64,000 bases of DNA from NCBI GenBank assembly GCA_951804985.1, contig OX638130.1:101305700-101369699 (forward strand), in the 5' to 3' direction. A program made the position numbers and the translations under genes. This DNA comes from Dryomyza anilis. Its lineage: Eukaryota > Arthropoda > Insecta > Diptera > Dryomyzidae. A model generated the notes under the pieces. It was not told the origin of the DNA. It was given only the letters and a program-made list of their open reading frames with translations, and did no database searches. Positions 49,601 through 58,600 of this stretch are shown piece by piece; position 1 is the stretch's first letter, and every line of letters begins with the position of its first letter.

Positions 49601-52600
49601 TTCATTAAAAACTGTTCCCTTTTAAATGTCAAATTTGCAAAATTTAATTACTTCTAATATGTTAATAATACGCCCTGTTAGGGTTGCCAGGCTTGATCTA
49701 TTTTACATTTTAAAATTATAAAAATTATTATCCGTTCAGTAAAATTTATTTTGTGATTTTGTTTTTTTTTTTTAATTTTTTTTTTAATGGTTCCGATATA
49801 TATATTATTTATTATTTTTTTGTAATAAAAAAAATGATACGCAAATTGCACACAGAAAAATCCTCTTTTGACATGAGGTTGGAAGAATGAAAAAGTTAGT
49901 TGTACCAACTAACTTCATTCGGTTAAATCGAATGGTTTACAAACTTGCTTTCGTAACTGCCATATTAGCCTATACACATGACATATTAGTCTATACACAC
50001 TCCTAATGGTTCTAAATCTGTACTAAATTGTTCTAAAACAGTTCGAAATTGGTTGCAGAACAAACTCAACTCTATTTATTTTGACAATAACAACCGACTA
50101 AACGGTTGAGAGAGCCGAATAAGTTGGCTGGGCAAAGAGTTGGTTGGTGCAATTAATTCAGAAATTTCAAATTTAAGAAATTTCTCTTTATTTAGCATGA
50201 TTCCAATAAGAGATCTCTATAAATTATGAAATTTACGTACTCGAGTGGAAATTGGTTAAGGTTAGCTATATTTCACATCTGTTTTTGATCAGAAAACATT
50301 AAGGCATCGCAACAAGAGGCCCACTGAATTGATCCTGATCAGGATAGACTGTGGCATTCTTATTTTAAATACACATAAGGCAACCTGACCAATACTTTAC
50401 GAAGAATGCTGATCTAAATCATAACTTTAACGACATCTTAAGACTTCTGGAAAAAACTGATTGGGTATCATATTTTTGTAAACGGATCTGGATGTTAAAA
50501 ACCTTTTACAGGGCTTCAAATAAGGTACTACTCAGATGTCCAAATCAGTATCTGCTTCAAAACGCGACGCTATTTGACTTTGTTCTCCTGAAAAGTGTGT
50601 ATGATTCGATCTGATTTAAATACTTTTTTTTTTTTTTGGAATATCTATTAAGATCCACAGCACTCAGACAGATTATATCCATTGTACTGTGAAATCTATT
50701 CCCTACGATTTTGTGGTTAATATCACCACGAGCGCCTATGCCCAAGCTGGGATTCGAACCCGAGACCTTCAGAATGCAAGTCCAGCGCGCTACCTCTGGA
50801 CTGCTGAGGCCGGCAGATTAAAATACTACGATTTATTATATTTGAAATTTTGTCGACCTCTTATTCTGTTTACGATTTCTAATCAGATTTTTCAAACATG
50901 CGCGATCAGGTTACCTTTAATAGATTTTAGAGAAAGTGTCTACGTAAAGGTTACCTTACGTGCATTTGATAATAGGTTTACCCTAGTGGGCCATGATCAA
51001 GATTGTATCAGGAGGCCTTTGGTATGAATGCCATATCGTATTCTGATCAGAAACTGATTTGAAATAAAGCTAACCGGAAAAAATATCAACTTAGGACAGT
51101 TTTGAAACAATTCCTGACTAATTTATATTAATTAAATGATTTTGTATTAAATAAAAAACTATTTTTTCACTTATATTTAATGCAATTTGTATGCTTTACA
51201 AATTGGCAACCCTAGATTTCTCGCAAAATCTTTGCTTGTAATTGGGTTTTTTTTTTTGCCAAATTCCTTTTGCAAGCAGACCCAACCCAAATCAAAAATC
51301 AAAAATAAAAAAATGTCAAGAATTTAATACAGCTCACATGCAGCATAAATAAGTTAGCGGGTCATATTATTTCTATGTAGCGCTGTTGTTACTCTGGTTG
51401 AAATGTTGTGTTTTGCTGTTGTGAATCACGCGATACTTTTGAATTTAATTCTCTGGTATGACTCAAGGCTGAATGAAAGGGAAATTTCTTATCAAAGGGT
51501 AATTTTTCGTAATAATTTACAGCTGTTTCCATAAGTAAGCAATTTTTTACAAGATGTAATCATTTTTGGGAAGTTTGAACGATAAGCGAAAACTTATTTT
51601 TAAATAGGTTTTAAATAAATAAAATATATAATAAAAAAATGTAAAAAAATAAATTCTATATTTAAATAAAGACTAAATTGTTGAAATTACTTGACAAAAT
51701 TATTCTATTAATTATATATCGTCTTTGTAGAACTAAAAGTCACCAAATACATTTTAAGAAAATCTTAAATTTAGAGTTTATTGGTTATTATACATTTTAA
51801 TACATTAATACATTTTCAAAGTTGAAATACCAATGGAAAGATTTAAATTTTCTTATCATATGGTATAAATATTATGCTCATCGTTTAGAAATTGACAGAT
51901 ATATAAATGATTTTGTAAATGAATAATTGACATTTTGAAAAATTGTATCAACTTCAGTTGACATCAACACAAATTTGATGTATATTGTTGAAGCTCGAAT
52001 TGTAGACAAAAATGACGCTTGCAGAAAAATAAAATTTCTGTTAAACACATTTGTGTCAACAGAAAATTATAACTCTTTTATTGATAAATGAAAAAATTGT
52101 ATTGATTGTTGGTTTGTTTCAATTGAATGATTCTGGCATAAGAAATCGGATTTTAATATATAGAATTTCGTTTTTCCTATTCAAGAATTCGAATTTTCAA
52201 TATAAAATAAATGTATTTCAAACAAATTTTAAATGTACAAGTTCTCTGTATCGAATTCATTTCAATTTATGGTATTAAATATTTTTATTTCAAATGTAAG
52301 TGAATTTTAAAATATGGCCATTTAAAATATGGTTTTTTGTGATTTGATAAACATTGCAAATAACCATATTTAAATATTTCAAATATGCCCTATTTTTACT
52401 GATTCCTTATCGTATGCAAATACTAGAAAAAAAATTATCATAACGTTATCTTAAAGATATCAACGAAAGGTTGCCTATTAGTCAGCGTAATGAAGGAGAA
52501 CGTTGGGGTGAAATTTTTTCAGTTTTATCCTTGTCTATAATTGTAAAATCTCGCTATTTATGACATATATGCATTTCAAAGAATGTTTTATGAATTAAAG

Positions 52601-55600
52601 TAATTTGGAAAATGTAACAAACTTTAAGGAAAATCAATATTTATTGGAAAAAAATATTAATCTGAAAAAATATCGCTGAATTAGAGACCAATTTGATCAG
52701 ATTTTTATTTATTGAAAATTATCTCTCAGTGAAAAAGCAAAGTGCAAATAAAGGTTAATAGTTATTTCTGATCTCTGTAATTCAGGCGATAATAATACAG
52801 ATAACAATTCATAGTTTGTGCTAGGATGTAATAAGTTAATTTTTTTTCATTATTAGAAAATTTACTTGTTTTTTTTATATAAATTTTAATTCCAAGAACA
52901 TAAATTAGTTTTTAAACTCTCCGATTTAATAGAATTATCACAGATAAGTACGACAGAAAACATTTTGCAATAAAGCCTAACCGAACTAGGTCAAAATGCA
53001 CAGCAATGACGCAGGAAATTGAGGAAATTTACCCGCTTAATTATAGTAAATGCAAAAAAGGTGTGTAACGTACAATAGCAGTAGTAGCAGCAACATATAA
53101 CAGCTCAACGACAAAACGCACAGAATAAATTAAAAACCAAACTAATTACGTGAACAATAAAAATGAATCAATCGCAACTGATAAGTGAAACAAAAACAAA
53201 AAAACGATTACAACAGCCTACAATATAGAAAAAAAATAAACAACAACGACATAAAGAGCGAAATAATTAATTTTTGTTTTTTTTTTAGATATTTTGCGCA
53301 TTTTTCCCACTGTATCAAATATAATCGATGAATGGTTAGTTATGTCTCACCTCAAAGGAATGCCATGCAAAGCAGGAATTTCGCTGCTGGTCACCAGTTG
53401 AAGACTGTAGGAATCTGGTGCCAGGCGCCGGAAGCGCAGGAACAAAGGCAGCCGTGTTTTTGCAGATGAATTAAATTGAATTATTTTTTTTAAATAGTTT
53501 TTGATTGTTCCAAAATGAAAGCAGCGAAAATTGTTGAAAGATCGATCAATGCAATGAAATTTGGGCAGCAGTTGATGTGGCTGATTTCACAAATGTTGTT
53601 GTTGTGCGTTTGTTATATTGTTGTAATTCTAATATTGTTGTTGTTGCTGCAACTGTTTATTACCAACAATTGCCAAAATAAAAAAATAACGAAGAAACCA
53701 AATTAAATTTCTTAACAAAACGTGAGAAACTCGTTTGTCGTGACTATCGTTGGCACTTTTATTTATTGTCGTTTCTCCAGTCAGCAATTGCTGGTGCTGC
53801 TTCCTCTTCTTAATTTGCTTTATTCGCAACAAAGACTCCAGCAGTCAGTCAGAAGTCTCGAAATGTTTTTTCACTTATAAAATTCACTTAATTTGCGTTT
53901 TTGTATTTAAATAAATGTTACAACTACTTTTAATTGTGTTTTTTGCACTGTAATAACTGCGAAATTTTGCACGAAAATTTTGATCTTATTTCCAAAAAAA
54001 TTAAATCGAAAAAGCCGTTTTCAAGAATGTAGCGTTGTGTGCCAAATGTCAATCGAATGAGTGTTGAATGCAAACTGATGAAATTTTATGTTTCAACATA
54101 TTTTAGTTGACGTTTCCAAATTGCACGAGTTTTGTAACAATCAGCTTTGGAAATAGTTTAAATTATTTATGCGCTGGTTTGTGTATTTGCTAAATTGATT
54201 TTCTTTTAGCTTAGACACTCAATACAATCAGCGACAGTTTGAAAGAACTGTGAGACGCACAGGGTGTTTTTAAAATTTAATGACGAATATTTACAGTTTG
54301 GATAACCACCACATTGCAGCGCATTTCAAACGTTAAACTTTCGGGCATTTGATTTATATTTAATACTTTGAAATTATGCACAATAATTATTAATTTTAAA
54401 AAATAAATAATAAAAAATTAGTCAATAAATAAGTAAACAAATAAAATTAAATAAAATAAAAAAAAATACAAAAATAAGCGAAAAAAAATAAAAATATATT
54501 AATATGAAATTATATACAATAAAATAAAATCAAATTAAACAAAATAAAGTAAAATAAAACGAAAAAAAGGAAAAATAACATAAATTGAAATAAAATCAAT
54601 TGAAATAAAATCAAATCAAATGTAATAAAATGAAATGAAATAAAATAAAATGAAATGGAATAAAATGAAATAAAACAAAAAAAAAATAAAATAAAATCAA
54701 ATGAAATAAAATTAAATTAAAATAAAAAAAAAATGAAATGAAATAATACTAAATAAAAATGAAATGAAATGATATAAAATAAAACAAAATAGAACAAAAT
54801 CAAATAAAATAAAATAAACTAAAATGAAAAATATAACTAAAGAAAATAGTAAAACTCAACAAAATAAAAATAAATGAAATGAAATAAAATAAAATTCAAT
54901 AAATTTAATTAGAATAAAATATAATAAATTAACTAAAATGAAAATGATGAAAATAAATTTAAAAAAAAAAACTAAAATTAAAATTAAAATAACATTAAAA
55001 ACAGGATATTAATTAAAATATTATAAAGAGATCAAAATAAATAAATAAATGATTTAAAGTAAGAATAGAAATAGGAATATAAAAATATATTAATAAAAAA
55101 TTAATATATATTTTTGTACTTATATTTTTAAATATTTCTTTATATATGTATTTTGTTTAATCATTTATCAGTAAAAACTACACAGAAAATAGAGATTTGT
55201 TGCGCCAACCAACTCTTTGCCAAATCAACTTATTCGGTTCTCTCAAACGCTTAGTCGGTTGTTATTGTCAAAATGAAAAGAGTTGTAGTTTATACTGCAA
55301 CCAATTTCGAACTGTTTTAGAACAATTTAGCACAGATTTAGAACCATTAGGAGTGTGTATAGACTATTATTTCATGTGTATAGGCTAATATGGTAGTTCC
55401 GCCAGCAAATTTGTAAACCATTCGATTGTGCCGAATGAAGTTAGTTGGTACAACTATCATTTTTATTCTTCCAACCTCATGCAAAAAGTGGATTTTTTTG
55501 TGTGCAGCATTCTTTTATTGGACATAGCGAAAAGTTTGCTATAAAACTAGTGTATACAAAAACGGTTCTTGTACCTGCTAAGCATATGGGTAGTGTAGCG

Positions 55601-58600
55601 AAAATTCACTAGATGTCGCCACTCCTCGTGAGTCTTATTTGCACGCAGCAGCTAATACGTCTATAAATCGTAGACTCTTTTTGGAAAATTATTTCATTTA
55701 AAAGCAATATTTCGTTCAATTAGTTACAATGCACGCATATAAGGGTGAATTTTTGCTATTTTAGCAACAAGTTTGGCTAATGTTGCAGACTTTTTTTGCT
55801 AATGTGCTGCAAGACCGTTTATTTTGAGTGTACAAACATGATACGAATTATGTTTTTAGAAGATCAACATAAGAAAAAAATATTAAAATGTCATTTTCGC
55901 GAGTGTTTTTGCTTATATAATTTTCCAGAGCTTTGCTAATATTCGTCACACTTTTCCACGTCTTGCATAATGCGAAAAAACGCAATCCCAACACAATGGA
56001 TAGGAAGCAAATGTCAAAACTGCACGGTTACGGCGTGAGAACGCAGCGCAGATTCATTTTGTATCTCAAAGATGCACAAACGACGAGAAGACAACAAAAG
56101 CAACAGTAGAGCAGCATGCGACAGATGCAGCAACACAAAAAAATAAAAACCGCTACTACTCCGTTCAAGCAATACTTACGATTGAGCGCATCCCACAGAT
56201 ACACGACGTTGTATCTTTAGCTATGTGGCAAAGTAGCTGTGGCGGCAGCAGCTGTGCGCTCGCTGCATGCAAGGTCGTTTAACTGTAACTAGCAACAACA
56301 AGAACCGCAACTACTACAGCAATAACAGCAACAACAACAAGTTGCTGCTGCTGCTGACGCACAAAAGAAGCAAAACAAGCACCAAAAATGGTTGGCGGCA
56401 GCCAAGTTGCTTTTAGCCGTTTGATTTCGTTTAAGCCTAGTTAATAGACAACAAAAAGAAAAAGAAGAAGTTGCAGAAGCAGAAGTAGAGGAATGGCACA
56501 TGTTGTTGCTGCCGCAGCAAATGTTGGTGATGTTCTTATTGCTCTGCTGTTGCTGGCAGAAATAAAAATGCAAAAAGGCGGCCACAACAAATAAAAATAA
56601 AAATTAAATAAATAGTTGCAGGCAGTCGACAACAGCAATAAGAACAGCCACAACAGCAAAAGCAGCAACGCCATAAAAGGTTTAAAACCATAAACTGCAG
56701 CAACTCTGTTGCATGCGCATTGAGATTGTTGCCATGTAGCAACTCTAGACAACAACACCAACAACAGAGGCAGCAACATAAATACTGATTGCTGCCAATT
56801 GTAGCAACAACATGAAGAGGATACAGCATAGGAAATGAAGCACGCAGTAGTAAAAATGCGCAAAATTTTAAAATGTAAAAAATAAAAATAAAAAACAAGT
56901 ATAAGAATAAAATCAAACTCTGTCCGGAGACAAAAGGATTCTAGAAAAGTTGTTGCTGCGTTTATTGTTTTTGTTGCAATCACATTCCAGCTATATGTGT
57001 GTGCCTTAAAGTAGGCAACTGTGCCAGCGTGTTACTGGGGGAATACAAAAACAACAATAACAAAAAAAATGACCACGACCAGGTAACAACAACATCATAG
57101 CCTATGCCAGTCTAAATGAATCTAAAGTAAGCCATTAGGTGGAGGACATTGGTCTGACCATGCCATGAATGGATTCGATTGGAATGAAGCAATTTAAAGA
57201 TGTGTCACTTGAGTATTTTAACTGAAATAAAATTGTTTTAGCAAGTTGACATTATTTACGTGATCACAAAAGACCACCAGTAAATGATCGACAATTAACT
57301 GGGTTTGATTTTGGAGTTTAGAACAAGCTAAAAAGTTACTACATAGAAGATAAAGTTTTCTTGTTTAATAGAAAATATTTAAATCGAAATGGAAAATTTG
57401 TTATTATTAGATACACACCGAATAGAAATTTGTTGAGCCAACCAACTCTTTGCCTAACCAACTTATTAGGTTCTATCAACCGCTCATTCGGTTTATATAG
57501 TCAAAACTAAACGAGTTGTAGTTTGAACTGCAACTATTTTCGAACAGTTTGAGAAACATTTGGAGTGTGTATAGGCTAATATTTCAAGCGCTAACCGAAA
57601 ATAACAGTTCTGCCAACAAACGTTTAGAAAATTTGTTTTAACTGGATTAAGTTGGTTACAACTAACTTTTTCGTTTTTCCAACCTCATGCCAAAGGAGGA
57701 TTTTTCCGTGTGTAGTTTTTATTTGTCGAACTTACAGGTTTAATTGTGTAGAAGAGAATAGAGATTTGTTGCGCCAACTTATTCTGTTCTCTCAACCTCT
57801 AAGTCGGTTGTTATTCTCAAAATAAAAAGAGTAGTAGTTTGTACTGCAACCATTTTGCAAAGTAATAGATATGAATATAATGAGATTGACTGTGTTTTAC
57901 TAGATATAAGTAACAGTTTTCTTGTTTAATAGAAATAACATGAAAATAGTTCGATTTCTACACACAGAATAGAGATTTGTTGCGCCATCCAACTTTTTGC
58001 CCAACCAACTTATTCGGTTCTCCGCTTAGTCCGTTGTTATTCCTTAAATAAAAATAGTTATTGTTTATACTGCAACCAATTTCGAACTGTTTTAGAACAA
58101 TTTAGTACAGATTTAGAACCATTAGGAGTGTGCATAGACTAATATTTCATGTGTATTGGCTAATATGGCAGTTCCGCCAACAAATTTGTAAACCATTCGA
58201 TTTAACCGAATAAAATTAGTTGGTACAACTAAATTCAATATTCCAGTAGTCAAAAAAGGCTATGATAGGACTGGTTCTCGACTTAATGATATTATTTCTT
58301 CTTTTTTTTATATGAAATGAACATTTTTGGGTACTGTATTCATTTTCCCAAAGAACAGCTCTACCGTCAACTGTAAAAATTTAATTTAATAATGAATATT
58401 TCTATAGTTCTGATAGTTTCCCGTTTAATACAAAATGGTTTTTCTCATAAAATTGCGATCAGGGAAATTTCCTTATGACGAACAACTAATATAGCTATCG
58501 GAACCATTAAATGTTTAGATAATGCTATGGTGATTGGGTCACGACAAGGCAATAACCATGCTTGCTCTAATAAGGCTTACCGTATGAAAACCCGATCATT

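Noticed and set aside
56289..56983. Minus-strand Cys/Leu-rich open frames (up to 180 aa)
   Set aside because: Generated by CAG/CAA-type trinucleotide runs; looks like an untranslated leader.
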